The notes below the pieces were generated by a model that saw only the letters and a list, made by a program, of their open reading frames with translations, did no database searches and was not told the DNA's origin. From an uncultured Gemmatimonadota bacterium (GTDB taxonomy: Bacteria; Gemmatimonadota; Gemmatimonadetes; Longimicrobiales; Longimicrobiaceae), in NCBI GenBank assembly GCA_902805735.1, contig CADCTW010000133.1:1-64000 (forward strand): a DNA stretch of 64,000 nucleotides, in the 5' to 3' direction. Shown here piece by piece: positions 18,451 to 28,130 of the stretch. A program made the position numbers and the translations under genes. Each line of letters begins with the position of its first letter. Positions within the stretch are counted from its first letter, which is position 1.

Positions 18451-20118
18451 ATGAACGCGAGCGCGACGCAGCAGGGCGCGGAGACGAAGGGCGACACGGG
18501 GATCGCGTTCCGCCATGCGGGGGCGTTCTGGGCGGGTGTAGTCCTCACCGCCGCCGGCGTGCTGGCTCACCTCCCGGAGTTCTTTGGCGCCCGGGAGATG
18601 GGCTTCCGCATGGTGGGGATGCCCATGTCGCCGCTGATGCACGGCGGCATGCTGATGGTGGTGGTGGGGCTGGGGCTGGCCGCGTTCGGGCTGATCCCCG
18701 CCGGCACCCTGCACCGGCCGGCCCGCGCGCCCGAATCGGTGGTGCTCTTCCGCACCATGGACGACGCCCGGCTCACCCGCCAGCACTGGGCGCTGCTGTT
18801 CGTGCTGGGCGTGGCGCTCATGGTGGACGTGATGAAGCCCGCTACGCTCGGCTTCGTCGTCCCGGGGCTGAAGGCGGAGTACGGGATGAGCACCGGCCAG
18901 GCGGCCGCGCTCCCCATGATCGCGCTCACGGGCACCACCATCGGGTCGCTCCTCTGGGGGATCCTCGCGGACCGCATGGGCCGGCGCGCGGCCATCCTGC
19001 TGGCTTCCATCGTCTTCGTGGGCACCTCCATCTGCGGCTTCATGCCGTCGTACGGGTGGAACCTCTTCATGTGCCTGATGATGGGGCTGTCGGCCGGGGG
19101 GATGCTGCCGATCGTGTACGCCCTGATGACCGAGTCCATGCCGGCGCAGAAGCGCGGATGGCTGGTGGTGCTGCACGGCGGGCTGGGCACGGTGGCGGGC
19201 TACCTGCTGGCGGCCGGGCTGGCCGCCCTCCTGGAGCCGCAGTTCACCTGGCGGGTCCTCTGGTTCGCGGGCCTTCCCACCGGGCTGCTCCTCCTGGTCC
19301 TGAACCGGTGGATCCCCGAGTCGCCCCGCTTCCTCCTGGAGCACGGGCGCGTGGATGAAGCGGAGAGGGTGCTGCGGCGCTACGGCGTCACGGTGACCCG
19401 CGTGGACGCGGCGCCCCGGGCGGAGGAGCGCGCCACCCCGGCTCCCGCCGCGCCGGGCCGGTTCCGCCTCCTCGCCCTGTTCCGGCCCCCGTACGGGCTG
19501 CGGACGCTCACGGTGGGGGTCTACGCCTTCGCCTGGAGCCTGGTCAACTGGGGGTTCCTGACCTTCACGCCCACCATCCTCCGCGACCGCGGGCTGGACG
19601 CGGCCGGCGCCAGCCAGGTGCTGTTCTGGTCCGCGCTGCTCGCCGTGCCCGCCACCGTGCTGGTGGCCTACCTGTACGGGTACTGGAGCAGCCGCAAGAC
19701 GATGATGCTCTTCACCGCGCTCACCGGCGCCGCGCTGCTCGCGTTCGCCCTGGTAGACCCCGGCGCGGGGGGCGCGCGCACCGCCTGGCTGGTGCCGCTG
19801 ATGGGGCTGCTGCTGGTGGGCAGCGGCGGGATCATCTCCATGCTGTCGCCCTACACGGCGGAGGTGTACCCCACCTGGCTCCGCGGCACGGGCAGCGGGT
19901 TCGCCGCCGGGTGCAGCAAGCTGGGCGGGATACTGGCGCCCCCCCTGGTCGCCCTCACCCTCCTCCACTTCCCGGGGTTCGTGATGATCGGGGTGGTGAC
20001 GGCGCTGCCGGTGCTCATCTCCACCCTGGTTCTCGCGTTCGGCGGGATCGAGACCCGCGACCGGCCGCTCGAAGAGATGAGCGGCGCCCCCGGCGCGGTG
20101 CCCGGGGCCGCCGGCTGA
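18451..20118 (+). CDS. MFS transporter
   Basis: A 555-residue major facilitator protein. An N-terminal extra hydrophobic pair (about residues 20-80) precedes the 12-helix core. The cytoplasmic loop motif GILADRMGRR between TM2 and TM3 and PESPRFLL after TM6 place it near the sugar/aromatic-acid porter branch. An in-frame ATG at 18415 with GGAAG 7 nt upstream is an equally possible start, adding 12 residues. Its place among precursor genes suggests export of the peptide or import of a precursor. Confidence 0.88.
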   Translation: MNASATQQGAETKGDTGIAFRHAGAFWAGVVLTAAGVLAHLPEFFGAREMGFRMVGMPMSPLMHGGMLMVVVGLGLAAFGLIPAGTLHRPARAPESVVLFRTMDDARLTRQHWALLFVLGVALMVDVMKPATLGFVVPGLKAEYGMSTGQAAALPMIALTGTTIGSLLWGILADRMGRRAAILLASIVFVGTSICGFMPSYGWNLFMCLMMGLSAGGMLPIVYALMTESMPAQKRGWLVVLHGGLGTVAGYLLAAGLAALLEPQFTWRVLWFAGLPTGLLLLVLNRWIPESPRFLLEHGRVDEAERVLRRYGVTVTRVDAAPRAEERATPAPAAPGRFRLLALFRPPYGLRTLTVGVYAFAWSLVNWGFLTFTPTILRDRGLDAAGASQVLFWSALLAVPATVLVAYLYGYWSSRKTMMLFTALTGAALLAFALVDPGAGGARTAWLVPLMGLLLVGSGGIISMLSPYTAEVYPTWLRGTGSGFAAGCSKLGGILAPPLVALTLLHFPGFVMIGVVTALPVLISTLVLAFGGIETRDRPLEEMSGAPGAVPGAAG

Positions 20119-20265
20119 CCGGGCAGCACCCCGTCCATCGCAGAGCTGTAAATCCCGGCGGGCGCCCTTCGGGAGCAGCGCCGCGGGGCTCCGCGCAAGC
20201 TGCCGCGGCAGGGGCGTTCCCCCGTTTCCGCGTCCGGTAGTCGACCCATCACGGCGAGAGGGTAC

Positions 20266-21450
20266 ATGCCACGTCCGGCCCGCTACGTCCAGGACATCGC
20301 CGAAGCGATGTCCATCAAGTACAACAACCGCGTGTACGAGAAGAAGCGGCGGGGCGAGGACGTGATCTCGCTCTCGTTCGGCGAAGCGTACTTCGACATC
20401 CCGCTCTTCCGGTTCGACGACCTGCCGACGCCGGAGCTGTACCACTACTCCCACTCGCGCGGGCTCCCCGAGCTGCGCGCGCTGCTGGCGGAGTACTACC
20501 GCGGCCGGTTCGGCGTGCCGGTGGACCCGGCCACGGAGATCGTCGTGACCGCGGGGTCCAAGATCGCGCTGCACATGGCGTTCATGGCGACCCTCGCGCC
20601 GGGCGACGAGGTGCTGATCCACGAGCCCGCGTGGGTCAGCTACACGGAGCAGGTGCGGCTCTGCCACGCCCACCCCGTCCAGGTCCCCTACGAGACCACC
20701 GTGGCCGAGTACCGGCACTTCATCACGGAGCGGACCCGCGCCATCGTGGTGAACAACCCGAACAATCCCACGGGCCGGCTCGTCACGTCGGCCGAGTGGG
20801 AGGAGCTCCACCGGCTGGCCGACGAGCACGACCTCTACCTCATCTCGGACGAGGCCTACAGCGACTACGTGCTGGAGCCGGGCGGCTTCATCTCGGCCGC
20901 AGCGTTCGATCCGGCCAAGACGCACACCATCGTCTGCAACACGCTTTCCAAGAACTATGGGATGTCCGGCTGGCGGATCGGCTACGTCTTCACCAACGAG
21001 GAGATGCTGCGGCAGATCCTGAAGCTGAACCAGCACCTGATCACCTGCCCGGCCACGATCCTCGAATGGTACGTGGTACGGCACTTCCACGAAGTGCTCG
21101 GCATCACCGCCCCGCAGATCCGCGACGTGGTGGTGAAGCGGCGGGCGGTGGCGCGCATGCTGGACGGCTTCGGACTGCGCTACCTCCCCGGCGAGGGCAC
21201 CTTTTACCTGTTCGTGTCGATCGAGGAGAGCGGGCTCGGTTCCGAGGAGTTCTGCACCCGGCTGCTGGAGGAGCGCGGCGTCAGCACGGTCCCCGGAATC
21301 GGGTACGGCGAGTCGTGCGACCAGTTCATCCGGATCTCCGTCGGCTCCGAAGGGCTGGACCGGATCCGGAGCGGCGTGGAGCAGATCGCGCGGCTGATCC
21401 GCGAGACGGCGGCCGTGCCGGAGCTGAACGGCGCGGCCGTCGGGGCCTGA
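20266..21450 (+). CDS. PLP-dependent aminotransferase 3 (aspartate-aminotransferase family)
   Basis: A 394-residue fold type I aminotransferase. It shows NNPNNPTG, SDEAYSDY and the Schiff-base lysine K229 in NTLSKNYGMSGWRIGY. It starts 147 nt after the MFS gene. It is the third aminotransferase of the cluster and the only one not overlapping a keto-acid-modifying enzyme. It may supply the general amino donor step or a third unusual residue. The amino-acid specificity cannot be read. Confidence 0.9.
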   Translation: MPRPARYVQDIAEAMSIKYNNRVYEKKRRGEDVISLSFGEAYFDIPLFRFDDLPTPELYHYSHSRGLPELRALLAEYYRGRFGVPVDPATEIVVTAGSKIALHMAFMATLAPGDEVLIHEPAWVSYTEQVRLCHAHPVQVPYETTVAEYRHFITERTRAIVVNNPNNPTGRLVTSAEWEELHRLADEHDLYLISDEAYSDYVLEPGGFISAAAFDPAKTHTIVCNTLSKNYGMSGWRIGYVFTNEEMLRQILKLNQHLITCPATILEWYVVRHFHEVLGITAPQIRDVVVKRRAVARMLDGFGLRYLPGEGTFYLFVSIEESGLGSEEFCTRLLEERGVSTVPGIGYGESCDQFIRISVGSEGLDRIRSGVEQIARLIRETAAVPELNGAAVGA

Positions 21451-21648
21451 GCCGGCCCCCGGGCCGTTCCCCCGCACCCCTGCGCCCTTAGGACGGGCCT
21501 GCCGGGCGGCGTCCCCGGCAGGGCGGTGTAGGGGACGAGTCCCGGCGTGCGCCCCATTCGCCCGCCATCCCGTAGTTTCTGGACACTTGCCGTACCGCGC
21601 GCCACCGGCGACCGCGTCACGGCCGAACCCTGGCTCCGCCGGACGCTC

Positions 21649-22602
21649 ATGGCCCACATTCCTGCTGCGCGCTCCGGGGGCACCCCCTGGGCGGATCTCC
21701 GCCGGTCGCTGGGAGAGATCCAGGAGCTCGCCCGTCACAATCCCGGGCTGACCGGCTTCATGCGCTTCCGCGCGGAGCAGGCCGCGGGGGCGCCCTCCGA
21801 GCGCGGGGCGTGGGTGCCCCTGCACGGCATCTCGCCGTACCTGGTGTGCGCCGTGATCTGCTCCGAGGACCGCACCTTCTTCCGCCACGGCGGCATCTGG
21901 TGGTCCGAGCTGTGGCGCCAGACGAGGGTGGCGGCGAAGAAGAGGTCCGGCGTACGCGGCGTGAGCACCATCACCCAGCAGCTCGCCAGGAACCTGTACC
22001 TTCACCCGGAGCGCTCCATGAGGCGCAAGCTGCAGGAGGCGATCCTGGCGCGGCGGCTCGAGCGCGCCCTCACCAAGGAGCGGATCCTGGAGCTGTACTT
22101 CAACCTGATCGAGTGGGGCGACGGGTTCTGGGGGGTGGAAGCGGCCGCGGCGAGGTACTTCGGCGCCAAGCCCGCGGAGCTGAATCCCGTGCAGGCGGTG
22201 ATGCTGGCGAGCCTCATCCCCGCGCCCCGGCGTCCGCTGCGCGACCAGAACGCGCTGCGCGCCATCGGCATGCAGAAGCGGCTGACCATCGACCTGTACG
22301 CGTGCGGCGTGCTGAGCTACGAAGAGGCGGGCGCCGTCGCCGGGCGTGTTCGTGCCCTGGAGCAGGCCATTCAGCGCGGCGAGCAGGCCCAGGAGGTGTT
22401 CCGGCGGAACGAGGAGCTCGCCATCGAGCCCACGCTTCGCGGGCGGCCGGAGATCACCACGCGCAGCGTGATCGCGGACCAGTGCGGCTACGAACGCTCC
22501 CAGCGCCTGGCGGCGTTGATGCGCCGTTGCAAGAAAGCCGGGCGCCGTCCCGATCTCCCCCTCTGGTGGACCGACGAGCCGTCAACGGCCGCGGGCGCGT
22601 AG
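21649..22602 (+). CDS. monofunctional peptidoglycan glycosyltransferase (GT51, MtgA-like)
   Basis: A 317-residue GT51 transglycosylase that polymerises lipid II. It shows SEDRTFFRHGG (catalytic Glu motif), STITQQLARNLYL and KERILELYFN, with ARYF and ASLIPAP after. No transpeptidase domain follows and no clear N-terminal membrane helix is seen, which is odd for MtgA. An upstream in-frame GTG at 21547 would add 34 residues; I prefer the ATG because the extra N-terminus has no recognisable features. Being inside an NRPS cluster with a hydroxyphenylglycine-like pathway, it could be a spare copy of the antibiotic target, but it may simply be a housekeeping neighbour. Confidence 0.88.
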   Translation: MAHIPAARSGGTPWADLRRSLGEIQELARHNPGLTGFMRFRAEQAAGAPSERGAWVPLHGISPYLVCAVICSEDRTFFRHGGIWWSELWRQTRVAAKKRSGVRGVSTITQQLARNLYLHPERSMRRKLQEAILARRLERALTKERILELYFNLIEWGDGFWGVEAAAARYFGAKPAELNPVQAVMLASLIPAPRRPLRDQNALRAIGMQKRLTIDLYACGVLSYEEAGAVAGRVRALEQAIQRGEQAQEVFRRNEELAIEPTLRGRPEITTRSVIADQCGYERSQRLAALMRRCKKAGRRPDLPLWWTDEPSTAAGA

Positions 22603-23329
22603 GGCCCGGCCACCCCCGCGCCGGCTGCACTTCCACGCGCCGCGCCCCCGTCGGCTTCACGAGAACCGTGTGCCTGCTGCCGCGGCGGCGCCTCGCCACC
22701 CCGCGCGGCAGAAACGCCCCCGCGCGGCGGAGCACGCCGGACTCCCCAGCCGCTGATCCCGGGATCCGCAAGAATCCCTGTCGATGGGCCGCCGCCATCG
22801 CGGCGCAGGGTACGGGATCCGGGAAGAATCGTCCGTGTAGGGGCGCGATTCACCGTGCCCACCCCCTCCGCTGCCGAGAGCTGCGCTCGCACCGCCCCGG
22901 CTCTCGGCGGCTGACGGGGCGGGCGCGATTCGTCACGCCTCGTGTGCCCGGATACCGCGCGCCGGGGCAGCCGAATGGCCCGGTTGCGCCCGCTCGGTTC
23001 CCCTGGTCCAGCGCGATACGCCGGTGACGGACGGGAGCCCAAGCTCCGAAGTCCGACGGACCGGATCATACGATCCGCTCGGCCCTCGGGTTCGTCATTC
23101 CCATCAGGAACGACGGTTGGTGACGTAATTGATTCGGCGGCGCGCCGGGTGCGTTCCACACGTATCCCGCGCCTTGTCGCGTATCCAGCGGGCGGATAAT
23201 ATAACGAACGTGCTTCCCATCAGACCTCGCAACAAGACCATTTCCCGGAATTATGTGCGGTGGATGGCGAGGCGGTGCAGGGAAGCCCGCAGGGGCATCA
23301 CCCCCGCAATCGAATCTCAAAGGTGCTTG
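22603..23329. other. long intergenic region before GT4 gene
   Basis: A stretch of 727 nt with no credible gene. Its last third is visibly AT-richer than the surroundings and carries a good promoter (see 23174). Two short related segments, GGGATCCGCAAGAATC near 22757 and GGGATCCGGGAAGAATC near 22813, form a loose direct repeat. The long overlapping minus-strand frames have no family features. Confidence 0.5.
23174..23202 (+). promoter_or_regulatory. sigma-70-like promoter upstream of GT4 gene
   Basis: TTGTCG (23174-23179), a 17-nt spacer and TAATAT (23197-23202) in a locally AT-rich patch, about 128 nt before the glycosyltransferase ATG. The AT-rich -10 stands out in this GC-rich sequence. 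Confidence 0.55.
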
Positions 23330-24985
23330 ATGAAAATTTTCTGGACCCTGCCTGTCTCCACCCTGGGGATGGCGAGCCTCGTCCACGTACAGAAGAGCTT
23401 GCGCGAGGCGATCGCGGGGGAGCACAGCATCGTCTATCCGCCGGGAGGCACGTGGTACGAATCGCCCGAAAGGCGGATCGAGGGGCTGGGGAATGCCCTG
23501 CGCGAGTGCGACGTGATGCTCGGCCTGCCGATGCCCGAGCTGCTGGTGGCCAGGCACAAGCTGGGGCTGCGCGTGCCCGGCATCTTCTTCATGCTGGGCA
23601 GGATGCCGAGGGGCGCGTTCAACTACAGGGAGCTCTCGCAGCTTCTCACCAGCGAAGACGTGCTGCTGGGGAACTGCCGGGCGGAGCTGGACCTGGCGGA
23701 CAGCTTCTTCGAGAACGCGCGCACCGAGCTGCTCCCCTTCGCCTACGACGAGCGCACCTTCCATCCGCTGGATGCCGCGGAGAGGCGCGCGGCGCGGGCA
23801 CGGCTCGGGCTGGACGATGAAATCCCCGTGCTGGTGTACCCGGGGCGGATCACGCTGGAAAAGAACGTCCACACCGTGCTCCGCGTGTTCCGCGGCGTCC
23901 TGGAAAACGTTCCCGGAACCGTCCTGCTGATCGCCGGGCCCGCCTCGGACCAGCTCCCCTTCGGCGGCGTTGGCTCCCACCCCGTCCACCTCACCCGGAG
24001 CATGGAAAAGGCCGCGCGCAAGCTGGGGCTTCCCGAGGGGAGCGTGCGCATGCTGGGCTCCCTCGCCCCGCCGCAACTGCGCGAGTGCTACGGCGCGGCC
24101 GACGTGGCGCTGAACATGACCCTCCACCACGACGAGAACTTCGGCCTCTCGCAGGTGGAGGCGATGGCGTGCGGCATCCCCGTGGTGGGGACCCGGTGGG
24201 GCGGGCTGAAGGACACGATTCTCGACGGGGTGACCGGGTATCAGGTCAGCGCGGTGGTGACCCCCCTGGGCGTGAAGGCCAACTGGTGGGAGGCGGTGGG
24301 CCGCACCGTGCAGATCCTGCGCGACCCGGCCGCCCGGGAACGCTTTCGCCGCAGTTGCCCGGAGTACGTCGCGGAGCGCTACACGATGGCGAAGTACCGG
24401 GAGCAGCTCGGCCGGCTCATGGCCGGTGCAAAGCGCGGCGACGCCGAGCCCCTGCGGACCACCCCCTTCGCCACGTCGCTCTGGACGGAGTGCCGTTCGA
24501 GCCGCGACGCCCGTCCGGGTTTTCGGCGGGGAAGACGGTCGTGGGAGCTGTACCAGGAGCTGATCACGCCTTTCGCGGGGGGTGCCGAGCCCCACATCCC
24601 CCTCCACCAGCCGCTGGCGGGGGGCGACGTCCTGGTGCTCTCCGTTCCGGCCGTGGCCGCCCGTGGCCGGGTGGTGGCCAACGATCCCATCTACCCCCTG
24701 GAGGCGGAGATTCCGCCCGGGAGCGCCGCGGGCGTGAGAGCGGTGCTGGAGGTGCTGCAGAACGAGCCGGTGATCTCGGCGGAGCGGCTGCTGGGCGGTC
24801 ATCTGGCCGGCGTGGAGGGCGCATCCGAAGCCGTGGCGTGGATGCTGGAGCAGGGGGTCCTGCTGCGCAGCGCGCCGGGGCCGGAGGGGCTCCGGCCGCC
24901 CGGAAGCGAGCTGAGCCGGAGCCTGTTCAAGATCCAGAGGCTCTCGCCGGCGACGGACTTCTACGTTCAGCCCAGCGGGGACTGA
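23330..24985 (+). CDS. GT4-family glycosyltransferase with extra C-terminal domain
   Basis: A 551-residue protein. The N-terminal roughly 370 residues form a GT-B glycosyltransferase: VYPGRITLEKN marks the start of the sugar-nucleotide domain, and ENFGLSQVEAMACGIPVVG is the GT4 donor-binding EX7E-like motif. The last roughly 150 residues (from about 395) are not part of GT4 enzymes and look like a small alpha/beta or winged-helix module; I do not recognise it. AAAGGTG precedes the ATG. At the edge of the cluster it might glycosylate the peptide, or act in cell-surface sugar assembly. Confidence 0.85.
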   Translation: MKIFWTLPVSTLGMASLVHVQKSLREAIAGEHSIVYPPGGTWYESPERRIEGLGNALRECDVMLGLPMPELLVARHKLGLRVPGIFFMLGRMPRGAFNYRELSQLLTSEDVLLGNCRAELDLADSFFENARTELLPFAYDERTFHPLDAAERRAARARLGLDDEIPVLVYPGRITLEKNVHTVLRVFRGVLENVPGTVLLIAGPASDQLPFGGVGSHPVHLTRSMEKAARKLGLPEGSVRMLGSLAPPQLRECYGAADVALNMTLHHDENFGLSQVEAMACGIPVVGTRWGGLKDTILDGVTGYQVSAVVTPLGVKANWWEAVGRTVQILRDPAARERFRRSCPEYVAERYTMAKYREQLGRLMAGAKRGDAEPLRTTPFATSLWTECRSSRDARPGFRRGRRSWELYQELITPFAGGAEPHIPLHQPLAGGDVLVLSVPAVAARGRVVANDPIYPLEAEIPPGSAAGVRAVLEVLQNEPVISAERLLGGHLAGVEGASEAVAWMLEQGVLLRSAPGPEGLRPPGSELSRSLFKIQRLSPATDFYVQPSGD

Positions 24986-25289
24986 GCCCGGCGCGAGGAG
25001 CGGCCGGCGGGCCCGGCCCGGAGAGGGATCGCGACCGTGCCGCCCAGGCGGAGCAACGGTGCGGTCCCTTCGAAGCGTTGGCCCAGTCTCCCAACGGTAA
25101 AAACCTGAGGTAGCCGAACGCGCCGGACCCGCGGGCCGCCCGCCCGGCGCCTGTCGGCAAACGGACGTTCGCGGAGCGGAACGCGTCAGCTCTCGCACCC
25201 CTTTCGCGCCGCCGCTTGACAGGGCCCGCTCGCCTCGTGAAGGTTGCGCCACCGCCTCCCGCGGCGACCTCCCTTCTGCCAGCGCACCC
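24986..25289. other. intergenic region between GT4 gene and comM remnant
   Basis: 304 nt. A GC-rich hairpin (around 24999-25018) may end the GT4 transcript. A consensus TTGACA at 25216-25221 lies 74 nt before the comM GTG and could be its -35 box, though the -10 position (about 25239) is poor. No gene is seen. Confidence 0.4.
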
Positions 25290-25646
25290 GTGCTCGCTCG
25301 TGCCCTCTCCGGCGCCGTCCTCGGCATCCACGCCTACCTCGTCACCGTCGAGGCGGACGTGGCCAGCGGCCTCCCCGCCTTCTCCACCGTCGGCCTCCCC
25401 CAGGGCGCGGTGAAGGAGGGCCGCGAGCGCGTCATCGCCGCCGTCCAGAACAGCGGCCACATCGTCCCGCCCAAGCGCATCACCATCAACCTGGCCCCGG
25501 CCGGGTGTCCGACAGAAAAGGCACCGCGATCGACAGTGGTCGCGTTGCACACGATCGGTGGAGCTCTGTGGAGCGTATCATTCATCGACTCCTCGAACAA
25601 GGTAAGATACGGTACCTGTCACGGGTATGTGGCTGGTGCGGGATGA
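25290..25646 (+). pseudogene. comM: comM (Mg-chelatase-like ATPase) 5' fragment, disrupted
   Basis: The first roughly 70 residues match the start of ComM/Yif[39 protein letters not shown] and ITINLAPA. ComM continues with an Asp-Leu/Ile-Arg-Lys-Glu-Gly sequence and an AAA+ domain of about 400 residues; here the frame changes abruptly after LAPAG (about base 25500) into unrelated sequence and stops at 25646. The AAA+ part is nowhere in the window. ComM is a branch-migration helicase used in natural transformation and is a known insertion hotspot for genomic islands. Confidence 0.85.
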
Positions 25647-25832
25647 TGCATAACCGTGCGAATCGAGGCGTTTCTTCTTGGGGGTTGGAGGGGGCACGTC
25701 TTGTGAATCAGGGGGTTCTCTTTTGACGGAGGAGCCTGGTTCATACCGGCGCGGGTTTTTGGTCCTTTCGGGGTACTGAGCTGGGGGAACCGGCGCCACC
25801 TCCTTGTCCACAACCCGTGCTGAAGTCCCGCA

Positions 25833-26834
25833 ATGCCGCACATCGAGATCGACGGGCCGGCAGATCCTCCAGCCCGCGTGTTCGCCGACTATCCCCTGCC
25901 GTTCCGGGAACTCGAGCGTGCGTGGGAAGGCTTCACGCCGCGGCGGGAGTTTCACCGACTCTCACTCGGTGAATGGCTGGAGCGCCATCCCTTGCACGCG
26001 GATCTGCCCGCCCTGCAGGTCGCGCTGACACGCGGACCGGGGATCCCGGATCCGGATCTTCTCCAGCGGCACTTCTACTGGAGCAGCACCTGCTTCGTGC
26101 GTTCGTTTCATCTATTCCTGAGCTATCTCGTTCTGGAGGCCCAGGGGCTGTATTCCTGGGGCGTCGTGACCGGTTACTACTCTCGATTCTACTTCGCGAA
26201 GGCGCTCGCGAATTTGTGGCTGGGAGCCTGGGTGCGGGCGCCGATCCCGACCAAGGGGCCGAAGTTACGCCCGGTGCTGTTGTACACTGGGCCCAACGGA
26301 GTACGGCTCCAGCACGGGAAGGCTGTCGAGGCCCTGCGGCCGGGGGAGTCACACGGCTCGTGGTGGGAGCTGTTTGCGCAGCTTCAGCATGTGCCTGACT
26401 TCCCAGAGGAAGACCTCGTCCACGTCCTGGGCGATGACACATTCACCCATGCGCGGAGGGAGCAGGTCAACTACTCCGATCGGTGGATGGAGGGATTCCC
26501 CGAACTCGAGTGGTTCGACCACACGGAGGACCAGATGCTCGCCCACGCCCAGGCCTTCAGGCCTCGCGCTGATCGCGATTTTACGGACCTGGATCGCTAC
26601 TTCGACGGTTTGGATCCGGAAGAGGCGGAGGTGAGTGACTTCTACACGGAGGAGGTGCAGATCCTTTGGAACTCGGCGCTATGTTATCTGAGGGTGCTCG
26701 GGCGGTTGCCCGTGCGGCAAGAATTCATCACGCGGGCAAAGCTCATCGCGCTGAGCGAGCGAGCACTCGGGGAGTTGCTACCTGTCGGCTTGGGCGGGAT
26801 CCGTCGGAGTCTTACAGAACTCGATCTGAGGTAA
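25833..26834 (+). CDS. hypothetical protein, 333 aa
   Basis: I do not recognise this protein. It is soluble, rich in Trp, Tyr and acidic residues, with no signal peptide. A central helical segment with GYYSRFYFAKAL faintly recalls the HEPN-type YY..F..A helix, but the HEPN RxxxxH motif is not evident. It is the first gene after the comM break and is convergent with the TPR-like gene at 27069. Codon use is less GC-biased than in the NRPS region, as expected for acquired DNA. Confidence 0.7.
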   Translation: MPHIEIDGPADPPARVFADYPLPFRELERAWEGFTPRREFHRLSLGEWLERHPLHADLPALQVALTRGPGIPDPDLLQRHFYWSSTCFVRSFHLFLSYLVLEAQGLYSWGVVTGYYSRFYFAKALANLWLGAWVRAPIPTKGPKLRPVLLYTGPNGVRLQHGKAVEALRPGESHGSWWELFAQLQHVPDFPEEDLVHVLGDDTFTHARREQVNYSDRWMEGFPELEWFDHTEDQMLAHAQAFRPRADRDFTDLDRYFDGLDPEEAEVSDFYTEEVQILWNSALCYLRVLGRLPVRQEFITRAKLIALSERALGELLPVGLGGIRRSLTELDLR

Positions 26835-27068
26835 AGGTACCTGGGGGGGCGTCCACCCGGCGCTCAGGCAGTACGCGCCCGGCCTGCGACGGCGGCACGG
26901 CGTCGCGGATCATCTTGGGGCGGAGGCGGGGCAGGATGATCCTGTAGAATCGGGTTGGGTGGAGAGTGTGTTAGAGGCGCACCTTAGTTCTATGCTGAGA
27001 TACGCGCGGAGGCCCAGCGGGCCGAGGGTTTGACGGCGACGAGCGTGGCCAATCCTGCAGGGAGCAGG

Positions 27069-27935
27069 CTAGGCGCGGCAAGCGGAATCTACGAAAGTCG
27101 CAATGCGCGCCGGGTCCAAAACTCCGTGGAGCCGCTGGTTCAACTGGCGGAGCACCGGGAAAGCCGGCGCAAGCGCTGGTGCGTGATGGACGAAGCCCGC
27201 GAGGGAGCTGAGGAACTTGGGCGTGTCCGTTCGGAGCAACACCATCGCCGCGAAGGTGCCTCCGGGAGTGAGTGCGTCCGCGTCCAGGCGTGCGGCCTCC
27301 CCCTTGGTCAGCAACCCTCCACACAGACGCTCAACAGCGTCCGCGCTCCGGAGTTCGAGAGCAGCGATAAACGCCTTGGGCATCTGGGAGTAGAAGGACG
27401 CGAGGGACGGGTCGCCTTGAGAGCCCGGCGGAAGGGCCGGTAGGTCGATGGCACGGAGCTGCTCCTGGGCGGCGCCGGGCTGGGCGAGATAGACGTGCAG
27501 GAATGCGCGCACCGAGGCAACGCTCCCGCGGAGGTAGGGTCCTTCGGCGGCATACCCGGCCTGGTCGTTCGCAGCCTCGAGTGTGTGGATTCCCCTGAGG
27601 CACGAGGCCCTCTTCGCCTCGGCTGGCCCTGGGCGGAAAAGCGGAGTGACCGAAGTCATGGCCCAGTCGAGCAGGTAGTCCCCACGTACCGAGTAGGGCA
27701 CCTCTGCAAAACCGGCCGAGTACTCCGCGTGGGCGGCGTCGAGGTCTCCCAGCCGGGTGAAGGTGTTCCCCCGAAGCCGCCGGACCTGCGCATGGATCGC
27801 AGGAACGGCGAGGACCTCGCGCGGAATGGGCTGTGCGAGGAGGTGACGGGTCTCCGCGATGGCGTTTGCGTGCACGGCCCGGTTGAGCGCAGTCCTGAAG
27901 CGCGTCAAAAGCTGGATCGGATCTGTCTCGGCCAT
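27069..27935 (-). CDS. TPR-like helical protein, 288 aa
   Basis: An all-helical soluble protein with Ala/Leu-rich paired helices (for example around GNTFTRLGDLDAAHAEY) typical of tetratricopeptide repeats. I chose the ATG of MAETDP; the frame stays open 60 codons further upstream, but that part is Arg/Pro-rich and looks non-coding. It follows the GNAT-like gene on the same strand about 195 nt downstream. No specific function can be assigned. Confidence 0.6.
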   Translation of the reverse strand: MAETDPIQLLTRFRTALNRAVHANAIAETRHLLAQPIPREVLAVPAIHAQVRRLRGNTFTRLGDLDAAHAEYSAGFAEVPYSVRGDYLLDWAMTSVTPLFRPGPAEAKRASCLRGIHTLEAANDQAGYAAEGPYLRGSVASVRAFLHVYLAQPGAAQEQLRAIDLPALPPGSQGDPSLASFYSQMPKAFIAALELRSADAVERLCGGLLTKGEAARLDADALTPGGTFAAMVLLRTDTPKFLSSLAGFVHHAPALAPAFPVLRQLNQRLHGVLDPARIATFVDSACRA

Positions 27936-28130
27936 GGAGTTCCGTAGCGGTGGAGGAGCGTCACGGGGTAGTTCTGTGTATGCTCGGAGTCTCCCGAGCT
28001 TTCCGCCCTCGACCGCGGTGGCCGAGGCGAGTACAGTCTGCGTGTCGCGTGAAACGGTCTCCATCCGGGTGGGGTGGGCGGACGCTCCCGTGGGCGGTTT
28101 GAGCCGCCTGCGCACCCGTACCCTGGCGGC

